Origin: Roseomonas genomospecies 6
GTDB lineage: Bacteria > Pseudomonadota > Alphaproteobacteria > Azospirillales > Azospirillaceae
Direction of reading: 5' to 3'
Length of the DNA stretch: 64,000 nt
NCBI RefSeq assembly: GCF_008365375.1
Contig: NZ_QOKW01000004.1
Span: forward strand, 186,001 to 250,000
Part shown: positions 36,227-46,937 of the stretch, in pieces
Position numbering within the stretch: the stretch's first letter is position 1
Layout of the letters: every line of letters starts with the position of its first letter
Made by a program: the position numbers and the translations under genes
Notes under the pieces: model-generated
What the model was told of the DNA's origin: nothing
Database searches by the model: none
Seen by the model: only the letters and a program-made list of their open reading frames with translations

Positions 36227-38718
36227 CGCGCGCCTCCTGCGGGTCCGAAGTGCTGCCAGATGGTCCGGTAGGCGTCTTCCAGATCACGGGCGAAGCGGTC
36301 CGCGTCGAACAGCGGGCTGGTCGCCCGCGCCGCCGCCAGCCGCGCCCGCAGGTCCGCCAGCCGCTCCGGGTCGCGGGCGAGATCCAGGGCCAGCGCCTCG
36401 TACGCCTCCAGCGACTCCGTCACCAACTCCGGCAGGCCCACCGTCTTGAGAAGGCTGGCCGCCACCCGCCCGGCGAAGGTCGGGCCTCGGCAGGTCACCA
36501 CCGGCAGACCGGCCCACAGCGCGTCGCTGGCCGTGGTGTGGGCGTTGTAGGGCAGCGTGTCGAGGAACAGCCCGGCCAGCCGGTGCCGGGCCAGATGCTC
36601 GGGCTGGGGCCGCGGCGGCGCGAAGACGAGGCGGTCCGCCGCGACGCCGCGACGCTCCGCCTCCCGCCGCAGGTTCGCGGCCACCAGCGGATCGCCCGCG
36701 AACAGCCACAGCACGCTTCCGGGAACCGCGCGCAGCAGCCGCGCCCAGACGTCGAACAGGGCGGGCGTCAGCTTGTAGGGGCTGTTGAAGCAGCAGAAGA
36801 CGAACCCGTCCTCCGGCAGACCGCATTCGGCGCGCGTCGGGGTGCGCTCCGCGATGGCCCGGTGGCGGTCGTTGGGCTGATAGCAGTGGGGAAGCCGCAC
36901 CACCGCCTCGCTGTAGAAGCCTTCCTCCCCCGGCGGGATCGTCACGGCATCGGCCAGGATCGCGTCGATGAAGTCCGCCCCCATGGTGCCGGGATAACCC
37001 AGCCAGTTCACCTGCACCGGGGCGGGCCGCGCCGCCAGGATCGGCGTGCGGGCGAAGACCGTATAGGCCTGCAAGTCCACCAGGATGTCGATGCCGTCCG
37101 CCGCGATGATCCGTGCGGCATCGGCATCGGAGCGGTCCCGGACATCCACGAAGCGCTCCACCGCGCCCATCAGCCGCCGCCGCATGGGGCTTCCGTCATC
37201 GGCGCCCATGGAATAGGCGGTGACGGCGAAGCGCGTGCGGTCGTGCCGTTCCAGCGTTTCGGCCACCAGATGGGCCACCGCGTGCTCGCGGAAATCCGCC
37301 GACAGGTAGCCGATCCGAAGCCGTCCGTCCCCGCAAGGGCCGGGGCGCGCCACCGCCGGCACCCCGCGCGCCTTCTGCCGCGCCCAGCGCTCCGCCGCCA
37401 TGCGCTGGTCGGCCAGGGTGGCCGGTGCGGACAGAATTCCGAACGGCGGAATGCCTTCCGCTCCGCCGCGCAGCCGCTCCACCAGCCGGGCTTCCCGCTC
37501 CTCCAGGTCCCGCCAGTCGCACAGGCGCTTCTGCTGCTGCACCAGTTGAGCAAGCGCCGGCGCGTGCCCGGGTTCCAGCCGCAGCCGGCGGCGAAGGGCG
37601 GCGATGGACAGCGCGACCCGGTCGGTCAGGGTCGCGGCCGATCCCAGATCCTGCCAGCCCGCACCGTCCCCCGGAGCCAGCGCCACCGCGCGGCGCAGCG
37701 CGTCGAGCGCGGCCCGCGGACGGAAGGCGTCCATCCGCACCAGCCCCAGAACCCGCCATGCCGTGGCGTTCTGCGGATGGCGCCCGGTCAGCCCGCACAG
37801 CACCGCCTCGGCCTCTGCGAGATCCGGCAGACCGCGCAGGCTGCGCAACGCTTCCGCCAGATTGATTTCGGCCACCGGGAAATCGGGCCGAAGGGCCAGC
37901 ACCGCCCGGTACTCCGCCACCGCCTCCTCCCGCCGTCCGGAGTCGGCCAGCGCGTTGGCGAGGTTGTTGCGCGGGCCGGGATCGTCCGGCGCCAGCCGGA
38001 CCGCCATCGTGTTCGCCCGCACCGCCACGTCCCAGCGGCGCTCCGCGTGGGCAGCGTTGCCCAGCAGCATCCAGGCGTGCCGGTCCGCCGGGTTCAGCGC
38101 CGCCATGCGGCGGCCCGCCGCCACGGCCTCCTCCTGCCGCCCATCGGCCAGGGCGAGGCCGCCGAGGTTGTTCAGGGAAACCGCATGCTCCGGATCGCGG
38201 GCGAGCGCCTCGCGGTAGGCCGCGGCGGCTTCCGCGGCGCGGCCCAGCCCCTCCAGCGCGACCCCCAGGTTCTTCCAGGTTCCGGCGTCACCGGGCCGGT
38301 GGCGCAGGGACTCGCGGTAAGCCCCTTCCGCCTCGCCGGGGCGGCCCTGCTCCTGAAGCGCGACTCCCAGATTGTTCCACACCTCGCCCAGACCGGGGCA
38401 GGCCGCCAGCACGGCGCGGTAGTGCGGTTCGGCCTCCGCCGGACGGCCCTGGGAATGGTGCGACAGCGCCACCCCGTAATGCGCGTCGGGAGAGCCGGGC
38501 GCCAGCTTCAGCGCCGCCGCATAGACCGCCCCCGCCGGAGCCCATTGCGACAGCCCCGCCAGCAGAGCGCCGAAATCCAGATAGACCTCCGCGTCCTTTC
38601 GCAGCGCCAGCGACTGCTGGAACAGCGCGACGGCCTCCCTCACGCGGCCCTCGCGCTGGGCGGCGACCGCCTGCCGGTGCAGCGCGGCGGCCCGTTCGGC
38701 GGTGTCGTCAGTGTCCAT
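36223..38718 (-). CDS. TPR protein with SPINDLY/O-GlcNAc transferase (GT41) catalytic domain
   Basis: An 831-residue protein with about ten TPR repeats in the first 370 residues, then a GT41 domain. Catalytic landmarks known from human OGT are preserved: YLSADFREHAVAHL (His equivalent to H498, about residue 474), CFNSPYKLTP (Lys equivalent to K842, about 648) and NAHTTASDALWAG (Asp equivalent to D925, about 732), followed by RVAASLL. Such enzymes glycosylate Ser/Thr on proteins with GlcNAc or fucose. In bacteria related proteins modify flagellin. The start at 38718 is the first ATG giving the TPR region; upstream frame is shadow. Confidence 0.9.
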   Translation of the reverse strand: MDTDDTAERAAALHRQAVAAQREGRVREAVALFQQSLALRKDAEVYLDFGALLAGLSQWAPAGAVYAAALKLAPGSPDAHYGVALSHHSQGRPAEAEPHYRAVLAACPGLGEVWNNLGVALQEQGRPGEAEGAYRESLRHRPGDAGTWKNLGVALEGLGRAAEAAAAYREALARDPEHAVSLNNLGGLALADGRQEEAVAAGRRMAALNPADRHAWMLLGNAAHAERRWDVAVRANTMAVRLAPDDPGPRNNLANALADSGRREEAVAEYRAVLALRPDFPVAEINLAEALRSLRGLPDLAEAEAVLCGLTGRHPQNATAWRVLGLVRMDAFRPRAALDALRRAVALAPGDGAGWQDLGSAATLTDRVALSIAALRRRLRLEPGHAPALAQLVQQQKRLCDWRDLEEREARLVERLRGGAEGIPPFGILSAPATLADQRMAAERWARQKARGVPAVARPGPCGDGRLRIGYLSADFREHAVAHLVAETLERHDRTRFAVTAYSMGADDGSPMRRRLMGAVERFVDVRDRSDADAARIIAADGIDILVDLQAYTVFARTPILAARPAPVQVNWLGYPGTMGADFIDAILADAVTIPPGEEGFYSEAVVRLPHCYQPNDRHRAIAERTPTRAECGLPEDGFVFCCFNSPYKLTPALFDVWARLLRAVPGSVLWLFAGDPLVAANLRREAERRGVAADRLVFAPPRPQPEHLARHRLAGLFLDTLPYNAHTTASDALWAGLPVVTCRGPTFAGRVAASLLKTVGLPELVTESLEAYEALALDLARDPERLADLRARLAAARATSPLFDADRFARDLEDAYRTIWQHFGPAGGAR

Positions 38719-38726
38719 CACTCCGG

Positions 38727-39449
38727 TCACTCCCGCCAGCGCGTGTGCATCAGGATTCGCGGGATCTCCGCCGGGCGCCGGTCGTCGCCCCATTGCGAGA
38801 TGTCGGGGATCGTGGACACCCCGCGGCGGCGGGCCAGCAGGCTGAGGATGCTCTGGTCGTGCCGGTGGTCGCGGAACTCCGGGTAGTTGGGCTTCCCGCA
38901 TTCGTTCGGCGCGTCGGTGAGGATGCGCTCGTCCTGGGCGAAGCGCAGCCATTCGGAGACGAAGGCGATGGTCTCCGGCGTCCGTTCGCAGACGATGAAA
39001 CTCGCCAGGATCTGGGTGGCGTCGGTGTATTCAGGCCGGTCCAGCCGCATGAAATGGAAGCAGTCGCGCTTCGTCCAGGCGCGGTTGCGGTGTTCGTCCT
39101 GAAGCGTGAACAGCAGGATGGGCAGGTCGCGCCGCTCCCGGCACAGCTCGATCACCGGGTCGGCGCGGTGCACGAAATGGGCGCCGCTGTCGCAGTAGAA
39201 CAGAACGTCGCCGTCCTTCAGATGGTCGCGCAACAGCGTCCAGATGGCCCAGGGCTTCCAGAGCCAGTAGCCCGCCCCGCGCGGCTGGTCGAGGATGAAG
39301 CGGTTGCGCTCGACGAAGGCCGGATCGATGTGGCCGCGCCCCAGCATGGCCACGGAATCGAAGCCGCCGATCTCCAGCCCGCTCCGGGCGTTGCGTTTCT
39401 GAGCCTCCAGAAAGGCCCCGTCCGCGTAATTCAAAAGCACCCGCGCCAT
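38727..39449 (-). CDS. Putative glycosyltransferase-like protein, unclassified
   Basis: A 240-residue protein not placed in a named family. The segment GYWLWKPWAIWTLLRDHLKDGDVLFYCDSGAHF (around residues 60-92) is a motif seen in capsule-type and viral sugar-transferase-like proteins, with DSG perhaps acting as a DXD-like site. A downstream stretch DRPEYTDATQILASFIVCERTPETI is also recognisable in such proteins. GAGGGG lies 6 bases before the ATG at 39449, preferred over an adjacent GTG. It sits between the GT10 and OGT genes on the same strand. Confidence 0.6.
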   Translation of the reverse strand: MARVLLNYADGAFLEAQKRNARSGLEIGGFDSVAMLGRGHIDPAFVERNRFILDQPRGAGYWLWKPWAIWTLLRDHLKDGDVLFYCDSGAHFVHRADPVIELCRERRDLPILLFTLQDEHRNRAWTKRDCFHFMRLDRPEYTDATQILASFIVCERTPETIAFVSEWLRFAQDERILTDAPNECGKPNYPEFRDHRHDQSILSLLARRRGVSTIPDISQWGDDRRPAEIPRILMHTRWRE

Positions 39450-39470
39450 CACATGCCCCTCATCCAGCCC

Positions 39471-40448
39471 CTACAACCGGCTTTCGATCCAGTCGGCGAG
39501 GCGGTAGGCGTCGAAATGGAACTCCTCCGTCCCCAGGAAGGGCGGCACGGCGCGGTGGGCGCAGTAGGCGTCATGGTCGTCGTCCACCGCCAGGATGTGC
39601 TCCACCGCCTCCTCGTCCGTGGCGAAGCGCGACACGTCGATGAAGCTGCCCGCCGCGACCTCGCGCGTCAGGTCCGGATCGCCCCAATAGAGCGGCACCG
39701 CCCCGGCCTGGAACACGTCCAGGATCTTCTCCGTCAGATAGCCGGGGTGGCTGGCGTTCTCGAAGGCGAAGGCGAAGCGGTAGCGTTCGAAGACGCGGAT
39801 CTTCGCCAGCCAACCCATCTTCACCACATTGCCCGTGTTGTTCAGGTGCCAGCCCACCGAATCGACGCGCCGCCGTCCGTCCAGCGCCGGGAAGAAACGG
39901 TTGCGGCGCTCCCCGTTCGGGTTCTTGTAGAGGAAGGCGCAGAATTTGCGCTCCGCGAACTCCGCCCGCGTCGGCGGCACGGGCGGCAGGACCGGCGAAC
40001 AGAAGTGGGGCACCGCCCCCTCCCGCATGTGCTCGTAGGCGTGCATGACGTAGAGCGGCAGGCGGAAATGGCGCGGGTCGTCGATCCGGTCGAAGGACAC
40101 CGCCATGTCGAAGCCGTCCAGCGGCGGGCGCACATTCTCCCCGGTGAAGAACAGGCTGCGGCGGCTGCGCGCCTCCCGGTGCCGCCCGCCGAAGACCGAC
40201 ACGATGGCAAGGTCGCTGTCGTCCTCCACCACCGATAGGTCGAATCGGCTGGACAGGATCTCGATGAAGAAGTTCGTGCCCTTGTCGAATTCCGGCCAGA
40301 AATCGTGGAAGGCCAGCTTCAGCCGGGGCCTGCCCCCGCGCCGCGCCCGGTAGGGGCCGTGCAGCAGGAAACGGTCGAGCCGGTCCGGGTCGCCGCCCGG
40401 TTTGGAGAGGAAATCCGCCAGAAACGCGCTTGTCCGCCGATCGATCAT
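39471..40448 (-). CDS. GT10-family alpha-1,3/4-fucosyltransferase-like protein
   Basis: A 325-residue protein with the GT10 acceptor/donor motif FAFENASHPGYLTEKILDVF and VPLYWGDP (about residues 226-258), closely resembling Helicobacter pylori fucosyltransferases. Upstream residues carry FFTGENVRP, also typical. The enzyme would transfer fucose from GDP-fucose to GlcNAc of a Gal-GlcNAc acceptor. It is first in the glycosyltransferase operon. The ATG at 40448 begins the sensible N-terminus; the frame upstream to 40598 has no support. Confidence 0.87.
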   Translation of the reverse strand: MIDRRTSAFLADFLSKPGGDPDRLDRFLLHGPYRARRGGRPRLKLAFHDFWPEFDKGTNFFIEILSSRFDLSVVEDDSDLAIVSVFGGRHREARSRRSLFFTGENVRPPLDGFDMAVSFDRIDDPRHFRLPLYVMHAYEHMREGAVPHFCSPVLPPVPPTRAEFAERKFCAFLYKNPNGERRNRFFPALDGRRRVDSVGWHLNNTGNVVKMGWLAKIRVFERYRFAFAFENASHPGYLTEKILDVFQAGAVPLYWGDPDLTREVAAGSFIDVSRFATDEEAVEHILAVDDDHDAYCAHRAVPPFLGTEEFHFDAYRLADWIESRL

Positions 40449-40558
40449 CCCGCCATCCGCGCCGGAGCCTTGCGGAGCGCACGATAAAGTCGCCGTCGCG
40501 TGAACGCCACCGCCTTGTGCGCGCAAGGGGGCGGGGCGTGCGAAACGGCACCGAAAAT

Positions 40559-40588
40559 GAAAAAACGCCCCGCGATTGACGGAGCGTT
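40559..40588 (-). terminator. Rho-independent terminator of tRNA-Phe
   Basis: Read on the minus strand, AACGCTCC pairs with GGGGCGTT (one T-G wobble) around a 9-base loop and is followed by TTTTTT. It lies about 30 bases after the tRNA 3' end. Confidence 0.85.
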
Positions 40589-40617
40589 CGAACACCACGG
40601 CTTCTTCAGAGAGAAGG

Positions 40618-40693
40618 TGGTGCCCAGGGACGGAGTCGAACCGCCGACACGGGGATTTTCAGTCCCCTGCTCTACCAACTGAGCTACCTGGGC
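40618..40693 (-). tRNA. tRNA-Phe (GAA)
   Basis: A 76-base tRNA on the minus strand including an encoded ACCA 3' end. Acceptor GCCCAGG pairs with CCTGGGC; the D stem is GCTC/GAGC, the anticodon stem GGGGA/TCCCC with loop CTGAAAA (anticodon GAA), and the T arm GGCGG-TTCGACT-CCGTC. It lies downstream of yacG, as in many alphaproteobacteria. No integrase or split att copy is seen beside it. Confidence 0.97.
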
Positions 40694-40733
40694 ACCGGGG
40701 CCGCGGTTGGAACCGCGGCGCGTCGAGGCGCGC

Positions 40734-40762
40734 TTTGTAGGCAAATTCGCCGGGCCTGTCCA
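40734..40762 (-). promoter_or_regulatory. Promoter of tRNA-Phe
   Basis: On the minus strand, TGGACA and TACAAA are spaced by exactly 17 bases, with the -10 about 40 bases upstream of the mature 5' end. A short GC hairpin lies in the leader between them and the tRNA. Confidence 0.55.
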
Positions 40763-40791
40763 GCCCTAAAATGCACAAATTTCTCGGCGCT

Positions 40792-40992
40792 TCACTCCCG
40801 CTCGTCCGCCTCCTCCGCGTCCGGGCGGTCGGGGCTTTCGATGCGGTAGACACCGCCCAGCCAGCGCGACAAATCCACGTCGGCGCAGCGTTTGGAACAG
40901 AAGGGTTTGGTTTCTTCCACCGCCGGACGCCCGCAAATCGGGCAGGACTTGTTGTCGGGTTTACGGCCAGCGGGTTTACGGTTGTCGTTCAT
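40792..40992 (-). CDS. yacG: DNA gyrase inhibitor YacG
   Basis: A 66-residue zinc protein with ligands C17, C20, C32 and C36 in CPICGRP and FCSKRCADVDLSRWLGG. In E. coli YacG binds GyrB and blocks DNA binding. It lies 3 bases after the rng stop, so it is translated with the infA-maf-rng string. The acidic C-terminal tail is usual for the family. Confidence 0.92.
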   Translation of the reverse strand: MNDNRKPAGRKPDNKSCPICGRPAVEETKPFCSKRCADVDLSRWLGGVYRIESPDRPDAEEADERE

Positions 40993-40995
40993 CGC

Positions 40996-42252
40996 TCATC
41001 CCTCCGCCGCGGCGGCACGGTCGGCTCTTATCTGGTCGGCCTTCAACAGATCCACCAGGGCCGTGCCGCGCCGCGCGCGGGTCATCTCCACGAGTCCCAG
41101 CTTGGACAGGCCGTAGACCTGCGTCTGGGCCGGGTCGTCCTCGACCGCGCGGGACAGGGCGTTCAGCAGCCGTTCGGAGTCGCCGCGGTTGCGCATGTTG
41201 ACGAAATCCACGACGACGATTCCCCCGGCGTTGCGCAGGCGCAGTTGCCGGGCGATTTCCGCCGCCGCTTCCAGATTGACGTCCAGGGGGTTGCCGCGTT
41301 CCCCCGCGTTGACGTCCACGACCGTCATGGCCTCTGTCCGCTCGATCACCAGCGACCCGCCGCCGGACAGCGGCACCCGCGTGCCGAGCAGCGTTTCGAT
41401 TTCAGCGTCGAGGTCCCGCAGGTCGAACAGCCGCTGCCGTCCGTCCGACGGCGCGGCGAGGCGCCGGGCGTCGAACGGCTCCACCCGCTCCTCCAGATCC
41501 GGCGCGCGGTCGGCGCACCAGGCGGCGAGATCGCGGGCCAGCGCCGCGTCGTCCACGGTGATCCGCGACGGGCGGGCCGCTCCATGCTCGATCAGCGCGC
41601 GGCGCGGCGCGTCGGGACCGGACAGCAACAGGGACGGCCCGCCGCCCCGCTCCGCCGCGTCGCGGATTTGCCGCCACGCCAGATGCAGCGCGTCCGATTC
41701 GGCGGCCAGAAGGCCGTCCGGCGCCGTGGCGGCGCCAGCCCGGACGATCCAGCCGGCCCCGGTCGCGACGTCCTGAACGCGGCGGGCCAGATCGGCGCGC
41801 TCCGGCCCGCTGCCCAGCCGCTTCGACACCGCCACGTCGCGCCCCAGCGGCGCGTGCACCAGGAAGCGGCCCGGCAGGGTGATGTCCATGGTCAGGGTCG
41901 GCCCCTTGGCCCCGGTGGCGTCGGCCTTCACCTGCACCAGCACGGTCTGGCCGGTGCGCAGCAGATTGCCGATGCGCTCGCCCTTGGCCTTCGGGCGCCC
42001 CTTCGGCCCCCGGGCATCGAGAGCGGAGAGCAGGCCCGACTTGCCGGTGCCGAGATCGACGAAGGCGCCGTCCAGCCCCGTCGCGATGCGCTCCACCCGG
42101 CCCAGGAACACATGGCCCAGAAGGGACGGGCGCTCCGCATGGTCGATGTAGAGGTCGGTCAGCCGTCCGCCGGTCAGCACGGCAGCCCGCGTCAGCGGAC
42201 CGTCCCGGTCCACGAGGATTTCCAGTTCGGCGCCGGCCGATGCGCCGCTCAC
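40996..42252 (-). CDS. rng: Ribonuclease E/G-family endoribonuclease
   Basis: A 418-residue RNase G-like protein. An S1-type region near the N-terminus (LGHVFLGRVERIATGLDGAFVDLG) is followed by a catalytic domain. The conserved EAMTVVDVNAG and NAGGIVVVDFVNM carry the metal-binding Asp residues, and GLVEMTRAR ends the domain. It lacks RNase E's long C-terminal scaffold and is shorter than E. coli RNase G (about 490). The GTG start at 42252 overlaps the maf stop (GTGA). It probably processes rRNA and mRNA. Confidence 0.88.
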   Translation of the reverse strand: MSGASAGAELEILVDRDGPLTRAAVLTGGRLTDLYIDHAERPSLLGHVFLGRVERIATGLDGAFVDLGTGKSGLLSALDARGPKGRPKAKGERIGNLLRTGQTVLVQVKADATGAKGPTLTMDITLPGRFLVHAPLGRDVAVSKRLGSGPERADLARRVQDVATGAGWIVRAGAATAPDGLLAAESDALHLAWRQIRDAAERGGGPSLLLSGPDAPRRALIEHGAARPSRITVDDAALARDLAAWCADRAPDLEERVEPFDARRLAAPSDGRQRLFDLRDLDAEIETLLGTRVPLSGGGSLVIERTEAMTVVDVNAGERGNPLDVNLEAAAEIARQLRLRNAGGIVVVDFVNMRNRGDSERLLNALSRAVEDDPAQTQVYGLSKLGLVEMTRARRGTALVDLLKADQIRADRAAAAEG

Positions 42253-42869
42253 GGCAACGGGAACCCCGCGCCGCGCAGCAAGGCCGCCACCTCGAAGAGC
42301 GGCAGCCCGACGACGTTGCTGTAGGAGCCGCCGATCCAGCGCACATGGGCCGCCGCCCGGCCCTGGATCGCGTAGCCGCCGGCCTTGCCCTGCCATTCGC
42401 CGGAGGCGAGGTAGGTTGCCGTCTCCTCGTGGGACAGCGACTTGAAGGTCACGTCGGTGCGCACCAGCCGTTCCGACCGGCGCGGCGCCTTCCCTTCACC
42501 TTCCGGCCCCTCCCCTGCCGGAGAAAGCAGAACGACTCCGCCGAACACCCGGTGCCGCCGCCCGGACAGCAGGCCGAGGCAGGCGCGGGCCTGCTTTTCC
42601 TCCTCCGCCTTGGGCAGGATGCGGCGGCCGCAGGCGACCACCGTGTCGGCGGCCAGCACGAAGGCGCCGGGGTGACGCGCGGCCACGGCGGCGGCCTTCT
42701 CGCCGGCCAGACGCAGCGCGTGCTGGGGCGGAAGCTCCCGCGGCAGAGGCGATTCGTCGATGTCTGCGGGATCGACCGCGTCGGGCACCACGCCGATCTG
42801 GCGCAACAGGTCGAGCCGGCGGGGCGAGGCGGACGCCAGCACGAGCCGGTGGGTGGTTTCGGTGCTCAT
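42249..42869 (-). CDS. maf: Maf-family nucleotide pyrophosphatase
   Basis: A 206-residue Maf protein that hydrolyses noncanonical or pyrimidine nucleoside triphosphates. The N-terminal LVLASASPRRLDLL, LAADTVVACG and a C-terminal YAIQGRAAAHVRWIGGSYSNVVGLPL are characteristic. The ATG at 42869 gives the usual short leader; a GTG at 42929 that overlaps the infA stop is an alternative start, and neither has a strong ribosome site. The gene is part of the infA-maf-rng-yacG string. Confidence 0.9.
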   Translation of the reverse strand: MSTETTHRLVLASASPRRLDLLRQIGVVPDAVDPADIDESPLPRELPPQHALRLAGEKAAAVAARHPGAFVLAADTVVACGRRILPKAEEEKQARACLGLLSGRRHRVFGGVVLLSPAGEGPEGEGKAPRRSERLVRTDVTFKSLSHEETATYLASGEWQGKAGGYAIQGRAAAHVRWIGGSYSNVVGLPLFEVAALLRGAGFPLP

Positions 42870-42925
42870 AACGCGGGGAGGATGGCCGACGGCAGGAACC
42901 GGTTCAACGAAGGAAACCGGCTCAA

Positions 42926-43144
42926 TCACTTGAACCGGAACGTGATCCGGCCCTTGGTCAGGTCGTAGGGCGTCATCTCGACGTTGACGCGGTCACCGGC
43001 CAGCACGCGGATGCGGTTCTTGCGCATCTTGCCGGAGGTGTGCGCCAGCACTTCATGCTCATTGTCGAGCTTCACACGGAACATCGCGTTCGGCAGCAGC
43101 TCGACGACGGTTCCGGAGAACTCGATCAGATCTTCCTTAGCCAT
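42926..43144 (-). CDS. infA: Translation initiation factor IF-1
   Basis: A 72-residue OB-fold protein of exactly the normal length: [26 protein letters not shown] and the conserved [16 protein letters not shown]. It binds the 30S A site with IF-2 and IF-3 during initiation. It is first in the infA-maf-rng-yacG order common in alphaproteobacteria. AAGGGG precedes the ATG. Confidence 0.97.
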   Translation of the reverse strand: MAKEDLIEFSGTVVELLPNAMFRVKLDNEHEVLAHTSGKMRKNRIRVLAGDRVNVEMTPYDLTKGRITFRFK

Positions 43145-43286
43145 AGCCCCTTAAGTCCGTAACAGTTTCGAGGCAATAACTGACCTCCCGAAGCCGCCCG
43201 GTCAAGGGGGATTCCACCGGGGGCGGTGAACCGCCGGCGCGGGGGTTGGCCAAAGCCTTCCAGGTAGAACGGAGCCGTGCGGCGGA

Positions 43287-44351
43287 TCAGCCGAACGAAC
43301 TCTCGTCGCCGTTCTCATACTCTCCTGCGCCGTCCGCGTCCATGCCCGCGGTGCCGCCGAGCGCCGCCGACTGGAAAGAACTGAGCGGCGACGGGCCGCC
43401 GTCCAGCCGGACACGCGGTTCCGCGGCCTGCGCGATCCGCTCGAACATCTCCTTCTGGTCGGTCTCCATCCGGCGCGTCAGCCGCGCGACGGTTTCCGAC
43501 GCCGTCAGCGCCCGGCCCGACGCCCGGTCGAAGAACAGGCCGCGGTTGCTCTGCGCCGCGGCGGGAAGAAGCTCCGCGGCGGCGGCCCTCGGCGACGACT
43601 CGGCGGCGCGGATCAGCTTGGCCGCACCGCCCACGCCCAGCACATAGGCGATGCGGCTCTCCGTCTCCGACACCGGGCGCTTCAGCCGGGCCTCCAGCCG
43701 GTCCCGCCCTTCGGACAGATAGCGCGCGGCCATGCCGGCGGAAAGGTCCACATCGTGGCGCAGCGCCAGGATCTGGCGGCGCACCGCCGGGTCCTTGACG
43801 GACGGAATGCCGTTGCGGTTCTGGATCGCGCCCGCCAGTTCCCCATGGCCGTAGGCGGAGCCATGGCGGCGGAACAGGTCGAGCCAGGTGCGCTCCAGGA
43901 ACTGGAACGGCCCGGCGGCGGAGCTGGACCGGTTGCGGGCCGACGGGTCCAGCCCGCTTTCCTGGGTCGCCTGGGCGAGGATGGCGGTGAAGCTGTGGCC
44001 CGACAGGCCGGCGACCTGCTGCGCCGCCAGGACCACCTGCCCGGCGGCGGGGTTGTTCGCCAGGGCGGCGCTGACGACCGTCGGCTGGGCGGGCACGGCG
44101 GCGGCTTCGGGCTTTCGGGCGGGGAAGGGAACGCGCGTTCCGTCGGCGAGCTGGATGGGCGCCTCCGGCTTCGTTCCCGGCAGGGGCGGGGTTTTCTGCC
44201 CATTGGCCAGCCGCCCGCGGGGAACCGGCTGGAACTCGGCCAGCGCGCTCTGGAACGACCCGCCCGGCGCCGTCCCGGCGGACGGCGGCGGAGCCGGAAG
44301 ATCCGGCTTGCGCTCGGGAATCGGGACGAGTGGAGGCAGCGCGACCTTCAT
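43287..44351 (-). CDS. Lytic-transglycosylase-like protein with proline-rich N-terminus
   Basis: A 354-residue protein. Residues about 115-200 contain a transglycosylase-type core: ILAQATQESGLDPSARNRSSSAAGPFQFLERTWLDLF, with a likely catalytic Glu in QESG. The first 90 residues are proline-rich and repeat a pattern like VPIPERKPDLP, PPLPGTKPEAP and VPFPARKPEAA. No classical signal peptide is visible, which is odd for a wall enzyme. It lies between infA and a sensor kinase, not in the usual neighbourhood. It might be exported non-classically, for example through a flagellar or type III-like route. Confidence 0.82.
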   Translation of the reverse strand: MKVALPPLVPIPERKPDLPAPPPSAGTAPGGSFQSALAEFQPVPRGRLANGQKTPPLPGTKPEAPIQLADGTRVPFPARKPEAAAVPAQPTVVSAALANNPAAGQVVLAAQQVAGLSGHSFTAILAQATQESGLDPSARNRSSSAAGPFQFLERTWLDLFRRHGSAYGHGELAGAIQNRNGIPSVKDPAVRRQILALRHDVDLSAGMAARYLSEGRDRLEARLKRPVSETESRIAYVLGVGGAAKLIRAAESSPRAAAAELLPAAAQSNRGLFFDRASGRALTASETVARLTRRMETDQKEMFERIAQAAEPRVRLDGGPSPLSSFQSAALGGTAGMDADGAGEYENGDESSFG

Positions 44352-44447
44352 GGAACACCGGAACCGTCAAACCGGAACCGCCGCGGCGGAACCCTTCACC
44401 GCAACTTTAGCACAGAGCCTTTAATTTTACTTAATCGTCGTCCGGGA

Positions 44448-46754
<2,307 letters not shown>

Positions 46755-46897
46755 CGGGCGGAGGCCCCCTCAAGGATCGCTAGAAACTATAGGGGCGAGC
46801 GCTCTCGCCTCGTTGATGCATCTCAATAGCACCTCAACCCAGCCTTGAAAAAGGCCTTCCCGCCAATCCATCGAAAAGGCGATGCGCCGCCGAACCG

Positions 46898-46937
46898 TCA
46901 GACCGCCACATCCTCAGACCGCCACATCGTCAGACCG
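46898..46937. repeat. Tandem 16-bp repeat at the phosphatase gene end
   Basis: The unit TCAGACCGCCACATCC (last base C or G) occurs twice (46898-46913, 46914-46929) and continues partly into the gene's end at 46930. Each unit contains the reverse complement of the stop codon region, so it is a local duplication of the gene end. Confidence 0.75.

Noticed and set aside
36127..38886. 919-residue open frame opposite the TPR-OGT gene
   Set aside because: Arg/Gln/His-rich shadow; the opposite strand carries the conserved GT41 motifs.
40618..40693. tRNA-Phe as an attachment site for an integrated element
   Set aside because: No integrase and no duplicated tRNA 3' end are visible within the flanking kilobases.
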